Shown piece after piece: positions 11,501-23,259 of a stretch of DNA of 64,000 nt (its first letter is position 1; every line of letters starts with the position of its first letter). A model generated the notes under the pieces. It made no database searches and was not told the origin of the DNA. It was given only the letters and a program-made list of their open reading frames with translations. Origin of the DNA: Oscheius dolichura (taxonomy: Eukaryota; Nematoda; Chromadorea; Rhabditida; Rhabditidae); NCBI GenBank assembly GCA_932521035.1, contig OW051496.1, positions 434,001 to 498,000 on the forward strand, given 5' to 3'. A program made the position numbers and the translations under genes.

Positions 11501-13251
11501 CTATTTGTCTAACTGTGGCGCCCCAGATAAACAGCAACTTACTTAGCCAGGTCCTCGGCGCTCATGCTCGCCTCGATCCGGCTCTTCAACAGCTGGTTCG
11601 TCTCCATTCGCTTAGCATTCCTGTAATGTTTTCTATTGTTCGATCCAACCTTCAAAAAACACAAAACTGACCCCTGTCCGAGATGTTTCTGCCGGTCGGG
11701 GCACTTGTGCTGATACAGATTCGACCGGAATTTGTAGGTCTTGAAGCAGAATTTGCACTTGAAGGGACGGTCGTTGCTGTGCTTGACGGCGTGTTGTTTC
11801 AGGTACCAGACCGAGTTGAACAGTTTCCCGCAGTCCTTGCACTGGCACTGCTGGTTCTTCTCCAGGGTGATGTTGATGTGATCGACTTCGGAGGGACAGA
11901 TCACGACGGGCGGCGGCGGTGGCGGGTCATTCTGCAACAGAAGGAAATAGATTTTTATCGGGAAATACAGATCTAATAAAAAAAATAAAAGTTATGTTTA
12001 TCTGTAGCTTTTTATGGTAATTGTGAAACTTTGAAGAATATCTTTCCTTGATAATTTGACCTTGAGCGCAACCATATTTCCCGTTGATCAAAGTCTTGTC
12101 AAGCTAATGCTCTTTTCAAGGAACAATGATACTTTGAAAAATATCACCGAACTGGGCTGTTTGATGGAACATTTGGGAACAGTCAGTTGCATTTTGCACG
12201 CTGTCTAATTGTGGCTTCTAATCCGTTCAACTAACGATATTGTTTACAAAAGTTATTGTCATAAAGGATTGGCACCCCATTAAAAAAGCAGTCCTTGAAA
12301 GCCACTGTAGATGTGTTGTCTGTTCTAATAAATGGAGATATTGTCTAACTGTGGTTGTTTTAAAAGAACCGTAAAACTTTTTGGAAACCTCTCAAAATGC
12401 CGCCACACCGTTTCGTCAAACCTTTCTAACGAAACTTCGCCTACATCGATTTCCATAGCTTCACGAAACTCTTTTCTAGAGGCTGTGCAACAGTTGGAAA
12501 AATATGAGTTCGATCATTACTACTTCAATGAACTTTTGCTAGCTGTAGTTATTTTCAAGTACCAGTAGAGCATTATAAAGTTTCCCACAGCTTTGTATTG
12601 TTTCTCTTTCGTAGCAACGAGTTCTGAATCTTTTAGGTCTTCTACTAGTGGTGTTGAACTGGGAAACTACATATGCCTCTAAAACTGGCACTTCTACAAA
12701 GGAGATTATTTTAAAGGAATAGTAAAACTTTAGAAAAAAAACGGCATTCTTTGGTCTAGAGGGCGAAACGGACTTCAAATTTAGAATTTTGGCTTTTTTA
12801 CTGCTTTGTAATTCTTTTAAAATTGGACTTTACTGCTCAAAGTCGTTTTATCTTCTGTCGATCATCAGTTTTGCGAATTTTGTAAACTTTTTGACTGTCT
12901 AACTGTGTCTTTTACAAGTAGTTTTATTTTAGTTTCACTGTTTTACTCTGATTATTTAGAAATTTTTGACTGTTAGGTGATAGCTGATAGCAATGACAAT
13001 GATTAGAAAGAAATATAAATGCGTCTTGAAACATTATCCCCTTTTCCGTCAAATAGAGAGGTTGAATTGAGTTTTTGGCTGTCTAACTGTGGCGCCTTCC
13101 ACTGTCTACCATATTCCTCCGTCAAACGTACCGGTTTCGGCGGAATGACGATGCCCTCCTCCGGCTGTCTTGGTTGCATTGAAGCATACGCCATGGCTGA
13201 GGCGGCATCCGGCGAAAAGAAGGGATAATTCATATTGTTGAAGTCCCCCAT
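8568..13251 (-). CDS. Five-zinc-finger C2H2-type transcription factor, 8 exons
   Basis: Exons read on the minus strand: 13251-13132, 11931-11672, 11620-11543, 10448-10364, 10316-10182, 9951-9420, 9377-9202, 8606-8568; all junctions keep frame and give 474 aa. Seen: finger 1 C71/C74/H87/H91; finger 2 C99/C102/H115/C117; finger 3 C230/C233/H246/H250; finger 4 C260/C263/H276/H280; finger 5 C288/C291/H304/C308. Fingers 2 and 5 end in Cys. A six-proline run lies at about residues 43-48; the tail (309-474) is Pro/Ser/acidic and looks disordered. The start is the ATG at 13251, 31 bp after a 3' splice acceptor at 13283-13285. Likely a nuclear DNA-binding regulator; I do not recognise the orthologue. 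Introns are 42-51 bp, or 200-1200 bp where they carry the dispersed 17-bp motif. The last exon (ends LDQQRSSTIWGH) is the weakest call; otherwise translation would stop at 9169 after 10 intron-encoded residues. Confidence 0.82.
8861..8920. repeat. Shared 26-bp block plus TGTTTGTC simple repeat
   Basis: 8861-8886, ending CTTATTAAAGCGCTATGGT, recurs almost unchanged at 61592-61617. It is followed by a short (TGTTTGTC)n run. It lies in the last intron of the zinc-finger gene. Confidence 0.75.
9979..10118 (+). repeat. Motif cluster inside a zinc-finger gene intron
   Basis: Four forward copies (9979, 10032, 10063, 10102) fill much of the 230-bp intron 9952-10181. The host gene is on the other strand, so its RNA reads AGCCACAGTTAGACAGC. 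Confidence 0.8.
11506..13093 (+). repeat. Motif copies in the large introns of the zinc-finger gene
   Basis: Copies at 11506, 12201, 12341, 12895 and 13079, all forward. Those at 11506 and 13079 lie 22 and 38 bp from the 5' splice sites (11542, 13131). Confidence 0.8.
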
Positions 13252-13285
13252 CGGGGTGGGGCGAGGAGTTTAGCGGACAATTCTG
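13252..13285 (-). other. 5' UTR start and 3' splice acceptor of the zinc-finger gene
   Basis: On the minus strand TTTTCAG ends at 13283 and is followed by 31 bp leading to the ATG at 13251. No matching coding exon lies directly upstream, so this is either a spliced-leader trans-splice site or the end of a non-coding first intron. Confidence 0.6.
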
Positions 13286-14009
13286 AAAATTGTTCATTTT
13301 TAGAGAGTAAATAAAGGAGAAGAAAGATGGAGAAAAGAGTAGGAGAAGTTCAAAAGTGGACGCTAGTTGCGTAATCAACGGCTCTCTCTCCAAATGCCTC
13401 CAGGGCAGGATGATAAGCGGCGGAGTAGCCGTTGGGCTAGAGAGGGGGAAGAGAGAAGCGACGGAGAGACGCTTATCATTGGAGGTCACTTCAAAAACAG
13501 CAGAGAAATTAGGCAAAGATGGGGGGAGAGAAACGGGGGGAAAGAGTCAGGAAGGAAGCAGAAAGAGGGAAAAAATGAGTATAACTGTAACTGTGGTTCT
13601 CGGAATGGGTTGACTTTATAAAATTATCGAAACAAATTAGATCTTCTTAAGAAAATTTGGATTTTTTTGAGTTTTACTATCCATTTAAAATCTTGTGTCT
13701 TTTAGCGACTGCAATTATTTCACGTTACAGGTTATTTGAAGAACAGTTTTTTTGGGGAAAAAAGATAAGACATCCATAGCCACAATTGGTGGAACAAATG
13801 GAAAAAGGAAAAAAAATAACGGAGAAACGGGAACAGGGAGGCAGAGACGGTAAGAAGGAAGTATGGCTGTCTAACTGTGGCTTTATAAATATTCCGGGCT
13901 GCCTACTATTATCATGGAAAATAAGATAAAATTTATGGAAGCTGAGAAAAGGCGAGAAGAAACGGGAAAAAGAGGAAACAGGAGTTGAATAAATCCAGGA
14001 AAGGAATAG

Positions 14010-14034
14010 ACTGTCTAACTGTGGTTAGACAGTG
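14010..14034. repeat. Fused head-to-head motif pair (perfect palindrome arms)
   Basis: ACTGTCTAAC and its exact reverse complement are joined by a short TGTG-containing centre; the forward copy at 14011 thus runs directly into a reversed partial copy. Confidence 0.85.
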
Positions 14035-14111
14035 ATATTGGAATATTAAACTAATTGATTTTCAAAAAATCCCTCTCTTTTACCCTTATTTTAAAACCAA
14101 AAAACCCCCAA

Positions 14112-14137
14112 ACTCTCTCTCTCTCTCTCTCTCTCTA
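14112..14137. repeat. CT dinucleotide microsatellite
   Basis: Thirteen or so CT units without interruption; similar runs at 3079-3097 and 55937-55959. Confidence 0.9.
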
Positions 14138-16913
14138 TAAAATCAAACATTTATCAGTTCCAAGGTGTTCCAGCCGCTTGACGTGGCGCCCCCTTCCCTC
14201 CTGGAGCCCCTCGCCACTAATGTGATCATTCCAAATTTGAGAGACAGCCAGGCTCAAATTTCGCCTTTTGATAAGAACTCCTCCCCCCATCTGTGTATCT
14301 TCTTCTTAAAATGACCAGGGGGACTTTAGGGGTCTTAAATTGTGTAAATATGCTCAATTGCGACATCAGGGAAGGGGAGATAAGAAGGAGGGATCCTCCC
14401 GGTTTAAATGGCGAGAAAAGCCGGGAAAGTCTCTCCTCCTCCTCCGAGGCTACAACAAGTATATATGAGGTAAATTAGGCGTAAAGCAATACCAAGCCGC
14501 CCCCCGAGAATCTCCCCGCGGACCGTCCCGTTGTTATGCGGACCGGATCGGGTCTCCGGATTGTTGGTTTTTGTCAAGTCGGAGAGAGCCTCAGATTATA
14601 AGCGAATAGGCTAAATGATGAGCTGGACCAGACGACCGGAGAGAGAGAGACGGCTACAGCTAGCGGAGGAGGGAAAAGTAAGAGAAGCCGGGCCGGGGGG
14701 AGAGAGAGATACCAGTTCAAAACTGGTCAAATAGTAACATAGAAGAGGGGAAGGAGGACTAGGGGCTGGGGGGAATAATGAGGTAGGGGAAGATATGGCT
14801 TAGCTAATAGAAAAGAAACTGAACAGTCTTTATCAAAAGGAAGTGAAACTGCAATTTTCCAAAAGATGCAAAAGCGCAGCTGAAATTGCGTTGAACAAAA
14901 TGGCAGGATTTTAAAGGAATTGGAAAACAGAAAAAAATGGTTAACCAAAAATAATGGTCAATGGAAGATAGTGATAGGATGTTGAGACGCAATCCAGGAC
15001 AGCTAGGCAGAACTGGTAATGTTCAAATAGGTAAGAATTTAAACGGGGCATAAAACTTCAACTATTCAAACTATCCAGAGAATTTTGAATAACTAAACGA
15101 CATTGTTTGAAAAAAACAGGCATAAAGGAACCGCATTTCACCAGAAAGAATAGACTTTGAATGTACTGTAAAACTGCGAATAACATTAATTTTTAGCAGT
15201 ACATAACAAATCGTCATCAACGCTACTGCATTTGTGCAAAAAGACAAGGATTTAACCAGATTGCAAAACCCTAACGATCCAAATTAACAGGAAAAGAAGT
15301 AGTACAAGGCGAAATTACGTTTTCTAATCGGAAATTGTTACCTTACAAGGGAACTTTTTCAGTAAGCGATGCGTTCTTGCCAAACAAAATACACCATTCG
15401 ATAGAGAATGAAAAGTTGTACAAGAAGCTGGTGTCAGTAAATTTTAGAGGTAAGGTTTGTACCAAGCGAATTACAGCCGTATAACTATAATAAGAACGCA
15501 TCTTGAAGTATTTTCATCTCATTTTAGAAAAAAGGCGACAATTCTACTATCCAGCTGCCTAACTGTGGCTCTACCCCGAAAAAGTATAGCAATGACCGGA
15601 ACCAGTGTTCCCCTTCCCTCTTATCACTGGAACACCGGTGTGTATTATTGGGTGAAGTCTAAAAACTATTGGCTTGCTGTTTGTTGTGTTCGGGTGGACC
15701 ATAGGGGTCCCTCTCTCTCGGTAGTATAGTAGTGGACAGCTGACAGGACGCAGGACGAGGCAAAAAAACGGCAAAAAGATACTGCCACTGCTGATAAGCA
15801 TCAGAGACCATTTTAGTTCCTCTTTTTTGAAACAAAAAATGTGACTGTCCAGTAACCAGAAACGTTCTGGGTCAGAATAAGTAGTCATCTTGAAACATTG
15901 AGTTCTAACCAACTGGAGCAGTTATTTGACAGTGCGTAAACAACAAGCAGCTCACTTTACTAACCATTGGACCACTATTATTCAATTCCTTTGTGGTATT
16001 TGAAAAATTTTCAGAACATTGGAAACTGGAATAGGTGATAATAGAAAAAACCCAAAAACTGGCGATATGGCGTATTTTTTTCCTTTTAGAAAAGTTGGAT
16101 GTCGTTTGTCTACTCAGTGCTCGGCTACCCAGTGCTAGCTCTAATCTTTTGTCTAATAAGAAGCCTCCCTGGAACATAGGGAAGTATGTCGCGAACGTCA
16201 ATTTTTTGTGAAAAGGGGCAATACGTATTCCATCATCTTTGAGATCGTGCTCGCTATTTGAGAAGCTTTCAAAACAGAAATTACTAGATAAAAATGAACG
16301 AACGGTATCAAAACACTTCTAGTGAGAGTCTAATTTTATTTCTAACCTTCTGTATCGACACATACGTATATACACCATGTACTGACTGAAATGGTCGGTC
16401 AGAGATCTAAGAAGCTTCACTGAAACGTCAATTTTAGTTCAATAAGTGCAGTTTTGTTTGTTTCCAGTATTTTAAAAGCCTCCAGAACATAAATAATCGT
16501 TTTTAGAAAGAGACGCGAAATGTCCGCCAAAGACGGAGTTTTTGTATTTTTCTCGATCTCGTGGTGGGCGAGGATGCTTCATCGTCACGTTTTTACGAGA
16601 AACTTTCCCCCGAAAATAGGAAAACAGAACGTCAAAAATGGAAAAAAAAAGATACAAGAGAACGGCCCAGAGAAACCCCCGGCGGGGAAATGGAAAGTTG
16701 GCTTTTCCCTGACCGCTTGGCAGCCAAATCAGTCAGTCAGCAATGTGTCAAAACAAGTATCTTTTCTCTCTACCGAAACCAGGAGAAAACCAGCGGAACG
16801 AATAATACTAGGAAGGCGAAGGGTGAAGCAGAAGGGGGGAATGTAAATAAAACACCACCGTTGACCGTTTCGCCCATGGCGTTTTTATTTGGGTTACAGT
16901 ATCTTTTTTGGTT

Positions 16914-17097
16914 TCAAAATATTCAGAATTTTATACTGATTACGGTAGACTACTTTAAAAATTATGAAAATGTGAAAAAAAATGGAGAAAAATGCATTTG
17001 AAGTTGATAATTTGTTTAGTGAATTTCGTCCAACGCACGCTGCTAAACAACGGCCGCCCGCTCTTTACGCGCCATGACGCGCGGTTACAGTAAGCAG
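16914..17097 (-). mobile_element. Non-autonomous element copy, family A
   Basis: On the minus strand this reads GCGTTGGACGAAATTCACT, AATTATCAACTT, ATGCATTTTTCTCC, CCGTAATCAG and AAAATTCTGAAT in order. The same ordered blocks occur at 51396-51535 and 48990-49150. No coding capacity. Confidence 0.75.
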
Positions 17098-17400
17098 GAA
17101 AATGATTCAAAAAGGGGAAAAATGGAAAAAAGAAGATGAGAGAGGCCCGGGTGGCCCTAATCATTCACTCGCGCCTTCTCCTCCCCTCGGAACGGTCTAA
17201 TCAGGCGGCGGGACCTTAGCAAGAGTTGATGGGTTTATGAGCGGCCAAGGACTTTTTGCGGACAGCTTAGAGATCGCCTTTTCTACCGCATTGCTGACAT
17301 TTTTAGTCTTCTAACTTCGTGTTGTCAGGAAAAAATTAGTTTTAGCCGTTGATTATATAAAAATGACTGGGAAAACAAGAAAAATTAGAGTCAAAAGAAC

Positions 17401-18900
17401 TAAAAGGAAGGATTTGAAGAAAAATGATCTTTCGGCTGTCTAACTGTCTAAAAGTGGCGGTTATCAGGTTAAAAATTGGGAGAAAGTAGAATTGCCCGGC
17501 ACACCCCGGATATCAAGTCAAAAAATCTCTACCGCGGTCAGTCCCACCCTCCACGACGCCCGATGGAGATGTCATCGATGACCTCGTGTTCACGAGTTCA
17601 TTACCGGGTCAGCTTGGGATAATTGCTGCTAGGAGAAGAGAAAGAGGAGAAAAAACAAGGAAAAGAGATGAAGCCAGAAGGGAGCCACAGTTAGACTGTG
17701 GCTTTTCTCTACGTGAGTGATGCAATTAGTGGGAGCAATTATTCAAAAAATCTTATATTGGCTAGTTGAAATAAAAAAGAACAGATATTTTCAAGAAGCC
17801 ACAGTTAGACAGCTTGTTATACTTTTAGGCGTCTACAGTCCATTTTCCTACCTTATCGTTTCCAATACCAACAAAAACAAAGGGTAGCTCTAATATCGGC
17901 TAGTTGGTAATCGAAAATTCAAAGAAAGCCACAGTTAGACTGCTTGAGGCTTACTACTGGCCTTCACAGTGAGTGATTTGTTTTCCCCTCTGTTTAAAAG
18001 TAACTTTTCCCCACCCGTTATCCCTCCTGTTACAGCGTTCCTTTGGTCGGTTGAAGAGGGAAAAACACCTCCTCAGAGGGGGAGACACAAACCGCTGTCC
18101 ACTATACGATCAGCTGATAACTGGGTAGCCTCTTGTTCCCTCAAAAAAGTAGAAAGAGCCACAGCTAGACAGTTTTCAGGAGAAAAAAGCGCCACAGTTA
18201 GACAGTCAAGAAAAGTGCATTCCGGGGATCGCGGTCGTAACTTTTCTGGCTGCCTTTGTCGGCTGGATTAAGATGTTTCCGTGTGATTAGGTCTCTCCCC
18301 CGGCCTGGCGGTATGATTACGGTAGACAGCGGCCAGGAGGGTCCCCCGGCGACCTTCCCCTAACCCTTTCGTGACCCTTATCTGGACAAAAATCTGACCG
18401 ACTGATTTATAGGTAGCCGGGAGAGTAGAGTAATCGGAAGAGGGGGACAGATTGTACTAGTTATGTAAGAGGGAAGGGAGGAAATGACTATATGTGGAGA
18501 TAAGACAACACGGCAAGGACGCCAGGAGGGGAGAAGGTATTGGCTGTCTAACTGTGGCTTTATCACTCAACCTGAATGAAAAAATTAACAGAAATGCTTC
18601 GGCCCGAGTAGAAAAGGGAAAGAAAAGAGCAGATAGCAATGCAAGCGGAACAGGTTACTCGAAAACGGAGCTAAAAGCAAAGAATTAGCCTATTTGGCCA
18701 CAAACTGAGCAGAAATCCCAGCCACATAGACAGCGCAGTTAAAAATAGGGGAAAGAGTGGTCTCAAACCTCGAATCAAGGTTCAAGTTCACCGTGTACAA
18801 AGAGAGGAACACCTGCCCAGACTCCCAACCACCCTCAGAAGGAATATATAGAAACTCCAAAGAGGTAATCAAATTAGATATTCTCGCCAAAACCGCGTGA
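17401..18900. other. Motif-rich desert segment
   Basis: GC island 17500-17660 and another at 18290-18400. Motif copies: 17435 (forward, doubled core), reversed at 17683, 17798, 17928, 18158 and 18191, forward at 18543. Units around 17798 and 17928 share GGCTAGTTG at a 130-bp step, another piece of the tandem family. No gene. Confidence 0.55.
17683..17703. repeat. Palindromic fused motif
   Basis: AGCCACAGT, then TAG, then the exact reverse complement ACTGTGGCT: a reversed motif copy that turns into a forward one after three bases. Confidence 0.85.
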
Positions 18901-20439
18901 CTGTTTTTACCGAATATAAAAACAGCTGGGTTCGTTTATTTTCAAACTATTTCGACGAAGAAATCGAGAAAACTAGAAAAGTGATGAAAATAGAGGACGG
19001 CCACAACATTTTGCAATTAATTCCTTTCACTTTCAGTTTTGATCTTGGCCCCGGGTCTTTTCCTTATCGGAAATGGGGAAAAATGAAAACAGCTGATTAG
19101 AAAAGGTCAGCTAGGGGCAAAGGGGAGGGAGATTTTTGAAACTAAGAAATCTTAGGGGGCCAATTTTAGTGAAAAGAGATCAACCAAATCAATATAAGAG
19201 AACTTTGAAACAGTTGGGATTCGATTTCGAGCTAACTTCTTTTGAAAAAGATTTGAAGTTCCAGAAAGGGATTAAAAGTGGGCGGTGGTATCTAGAGCAG
19301 TAATTTCTTCGAGTTTTTCCATTAATTTACGGTACTAAACAGAAGTAGGGTTCAAAAACTACGACAAGGATTTCGGAAACTATGAAAGTGAACTTATTTT
19401 ATACAAAACTTAGGGCTGATGAAGGTATCACAAATTAGGGGAGTCAAAAAGTAGACTCTCCATAACCTGGAAAATAAAGAACAACTCGAAAGTAGAAACG
19501 ATAATTTGGGTGATTTGAAGAAATTAATGTATCGAATAAAGTTTAAAATGAAGTTAAAATCACCAAGGTAATGTTACGTTCACGGAATCGCTTACGGTAA
19601 AATAGAGTAAAAATTTCATGTGAAACAGAAAATTTGGGGAAAATTTTATGCAAATATTTTACTACGATTATTTTGATTCAGATAGTTTTTTCTCAAATAT
19701 AATTGCCAAAACTTACGAAAAGCAGGTAAAAGGGACATTTTTCTACCGTATCCTATCACGTATCAGGTAGTAGTTAAAAAGGGCTAAAATAGTCCAGAAA
19801 AGTAGTTAGCATACAATAAACTTTCCATAAGTTTGTAAAAAAACGTAAACTCAAAGGAAAAAGGAATCAGAGCAGGAGAAAATTAGGAACTTTTTACAAC
19901 TATGAAACAGAACATACTGATCTTCTAAAGAGGAAAACGGTCAAATATCCTTTGCAAAGCACACAAAAGTTTGGAGAAAATGCTCTAACGTTGCTCAAAA
20001 GAGAGGTAGAAAAGGTTAGAAAGGCTTTCCGAACGAATTATAAAGTTGTCTTATTCGGCAATAAATGTTTCGGTCAAAACATAAAAATAAAATTGCTGAT
20101 CATCAGCACTGTATCCATAGTGAATAACCTCGCCCACCGCCTACTGCAAGGGTTAAAACATAAAGTGCCCCGGGTTTCATTTTTCCGGGGAGGGAGGTGA
20201 CCACATGGTCCACACTCTGGCATGCCCTCAGGGTCCCTCCGTAATAACAGCCCCCTACCTTGTGGAGTTTAAAGAGAGCGCAGAGAAATGCCCGGCGGCC
20301 AGTCAAAAGACAACTTTATGGCCATTTCCTGGACTTCTAGTGGTCAGCCATTCCCCCCAACATGGCAGGGGCCATTTTCGAATCAATGCCCCCGTTCCCT
20401 TTGAAAACGCGGGGCTTCCTGGGAGAATCTGACCGCTGC

Positions 20440-20451
20440 TGACGTCAGCTG
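20440..20451. promoter_or_regulatory. CRE palindrome abutting an E-box
   Basis: TGACGTCAGCTG combines TGACGTCA and CAGCTG, preceded by CTGACCGCTGC in the GC-rich island 20300-20600. Confidence 0.4.
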
Positions 20452-20906
20452 AGAGCCGGGGGCGCCATGTGCTCCCCCTGGGTCCACTGCGGATCCCTAT
20501 TGGCCACTTTACTAAAGTGCTTTCTGATGTGTTAATGTTTTGACCCACTGCTAGCCGGCCAGGCTCCGACTCGGAGGATTTTATAAAGTCACCGTGGTCA
20601 ACGGGAGCCGGATTCCTCCAATAATCTGATTTTTAGCCAGAGAGAGAGGGAAAAACAATCATCATATTGAACAGATGATTTCTGCCGACGTAAGAATATC
20701 TCTCCTTCTACCGTATGCCCTTCTTCCAAGCTGTTGACAGGTGAAAACAAGGGGGTAATGGGAAAGTGACGTTTCCGTTTATTAAGCCTCTCAAACGGGG
20801 AGAGATGAGATTACTGTAGAGCAGGGATAGTACAGGGAAAAAGTGGAGAGAATTAGAACAGCAATTCATGCCGTCGTATTATTGAAATAAAGAAGATGGA
20901 GATTAA

Positions 20907-21275
20907 ATATGCTTCCTAGAACATAAAAAAAAAGAAACTAGCCATCAAAAATGGGGCTTTACTAGAAGAAGAAGCATGTGTGTCTCAAATAGACTTCTTG
21001 AAGAAAGAAAAATAGAAATGATAAGACTTCTTTTTTTCTCGTAGAATTGCTCTAACAATAAGAAAGTTGATAAAGTATCTTTCCCAAAGCCTACAAAACT
21101 AGGACTAACTTTTCAAAAAGTTTGCTAGCAGGAACAATTCTGTAATGACGGGAAAAGGTAGAAAAGAAATTTCGAGGAAGTACTAAAATTCTCTACTAAA
21201 GGTGAATAGCAAATATGTGCCTCCTAGAACGTAAAAAAATGAGGTTAGCCGTCAAAAAAGGGGTCTTTACTTGAA
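20907..21275. repeat. Diverged direct duplication, offset about 305 bp
   Basis: CCTAGAACATAAAAAAAA with AGCCATCAAAAATGGGGCTT (20915-20960) recurs as CCTAGAACGTAAAAAAAT with AGCCGTCAAAAAAGGGGTCT (21222-21266). Confidence 0.75.
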
Positions 21276-22337
21276 AACGACGCCAGTATGGGTGAAAATA
21301 GCTATCAGGAAAGGGAAAAAAGCTGTACAGACGTGTTTAATACGCTCCTCAAAACCTAAAAAATCCCCGGACTGAGTAAATTTCTCCCATTTTCAAGCTT
21401 TCCTTTCCAAAAACCTTCCCCTCTCCCTCCATCTTCCCGGGCTAATAGTTATGGCCATTTTGAAGAATGAGCGTTTGTGTATGGCGGCGTTCAAAAGAGC
21501 CCCTCTTCCCGAGGACGATGACCATTTCACGCCTCACAGGTGGACGCTTCAGTCACCTCGATAAAAAGAGCAATTTGGCAGTAGTCAGAGGGCCAGGGGG
21601 CGATTTTTCTCGACTCTTCCGGAGGGTTTGATTTTATTATGCTTTGGAGGTCAGTCAAAAGGATTTCAGAACTTTCAAACCCGTTCTGGCTTTTTCTTGT
21701 TTGGGAACGATCAAATTTAGCCATCTTTAGCTTCTTAAAGAAATGGAAGAGAAAGTGGGAAAGGTGACTATAAAGGTGGCAGCAGCACGACGGACGGCCG
21801 GCCGGCGGAGGCGCGTATTCAACCCCCGTGGCTGCTTCGGGGGACCGATGAGCCATAGCTGCCAGCCGTACAGTCTGCGGGCTCCAGGCACTACCAGCCG
21901 AGATGGTTTCGGCTGGCTCTGGGCGGCTCTGTCGGTCTCCAATGATTACGCAATCCCGGGGATAAAAATTCCTGAAGGGAAATAAAAGAGAGAAGGGAAC
22001 GGTGCAGTACTGGACGACGGGAAGAAAGGAATGAGATGACGTGGCTACGGGGAGAATGGAACACGAGACGGTGAGAAGATGCTACATGTTACGTAATAAT
22101 TACCGTATACCCGAAGGAGAGCGGAACTATTGCGAAATTGGAGAATTGGTCACTTTTGTAGCCCGCTTGTAACGGCATTAAAAATGGCCCTTTGCTGGGT
22201 CAGGGAAGTTTTACGAGGAGCTGTTACCATTTTTAGACGGGGCGGGGGTTTTCTTGACCGGTGGACGGCAAATAAAGAAGGGAAAAGTACTGTAACAGGA
22301 GAAAATATCAAAAATTGTACAAACAGGGGGTCAAAAT

Positions 22338-22403
22338 GTCTAACTGTGGCTCTTTTCGAAGACCACAGTTCACACGCACAGTCAAGTTGTGTGAATTGTG
22401 GCT
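22338..22403. repeat. Motif copy beside an inverted pair of the variant
   Basis: Forward standard copy at 22338-22353, then CCACAGTTCACAC (22363) facing GTGTGAATTGTGGC (22388). Confidence 0.8.
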
Positions 22404-22462
22404 CTTTTTCAAGAAAAGGAAGGGAACTGCAGCGCCATTTCCCCCTGGAGAATTTTTCTACC

Positions 22463-22553
22463 GCTACACCCGTAACATCTCGGCAGCGGGAGGGATAGGG
22501 ATTTGGCGTGCCGTGGTAACCTAAGGAAGAGCTGCCGAGACAGTATGAGTGCC
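22463..22553. mobile_element. Small inverted-repeat element, family B
   Basis: CACCCGTAACATCTCGGCAGC (left, from about 22467) faces a diverged complement GCTGCCGAGACAGTATGAGT. Related to copies at 30964, 42601 and 56495. Confidence 0.75.
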
Positions 22554-23177
22554 GGCGCGCCGCCTTTTCAACTGCCCGGGCTCCCAGAAATGGGTGTATC
22601 TTCCCTATTTTTCTTGTTTTTCCTGCCAGATGATGTTCGGATAAAGTACAAAAATAAGCGAATTTTCCCTATCCGAAGGTTAAAAGGAAATGATATCAGA
22701 ATAATTAGCTCCCCCGGGGGCTTTGGGGGAGGCGGTCACTAATTACCGCCGAGGACTACAGGTGTTGTTTGACGTCGGTCCAGTAATTTGCCATTTATTG
22801 TTCCCCGGGAAAGGGGATCAGGAGCTTTCTGGGGAAATCGGATAAAGGGGGAAAAGGGCAACAGTACTGATACGGTGACCGGCGGCGGGGGCTCCCAACA
22901 CGGAGGCGGCACCCGGCTACACGTACAGGGTCCTCCCGGGACAGCTCAAACACATTTGATTAAACAAACTGGAAAAGCTGCGTGAATGCCCCCTTGCCTC
23001 GACGAATGTCATCCGGGCAGATGACCGGGCGAAAGGCAAACAGAGCTGCTGCTGGATGGGGGAAAGTTCGAAGAAGGAGACGGATACAACCGGTCCTGAT
23101 AAAAGTACAAACTGGCTGGAATGCCGGGAAAATTCAAAAAATGAGAGAAATTTGGCTTTGGAGCACTTTTGATGAGC

Positions 23178-23259
23178 GCCACAGTTCACACGCTATGAGC
23201 CACAGCCAAGTTGTGTGAACTGTGGCTCTTTTTCGAAAAAATGGATGTGAATTGTGGCG
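23178..23259. repeat. Inverted pair plus third copy of the variant motif
   Basis: GCCACAGTTCACAC at 23179 faces GTGTGAACTGTGGC at 23212, a perfect 14-bp inverted repeat, with another worn copy at 23245. Confidence 0.85.

Larger units (their letters stand above)
13286..17400. other. Start of the gene desert, upstream of the zinc-finger gene
   Basis: CT microsatellite at 14112-14137; GC-rich island 14160-14720; motif copies at 13866, 14011 and 15554 (forward). 15000-16450 is AT-rich and repetitive, with recurring CTTGAAACATT-type blocks (13024, 15497 and 15890). A mobile-like element lies at 16914-17097. ORFs of up to 146 aa show no domain and no splice partners. Confidence 0.5.
18901..21520. 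other. AT-rich desert segment without the motif, plus GC island
   Basis: 18901-20100 is purine-rich, repetitive and motif-free. 20160-20600 is a GC-rich island with TGACGTCAGCTG at 20440-20451. 20907-21275 contains a diverged direct duplication. No gene. Confidence 0.5.

Noticed and set aside
13003-13131. Extension of zinc-finger exon 1 through a motif copy (reads APQLDSQ)
   Set aside because: A strong GTACGT donor at 13131 keeps frame with the next exon; the extension is intron read-through.
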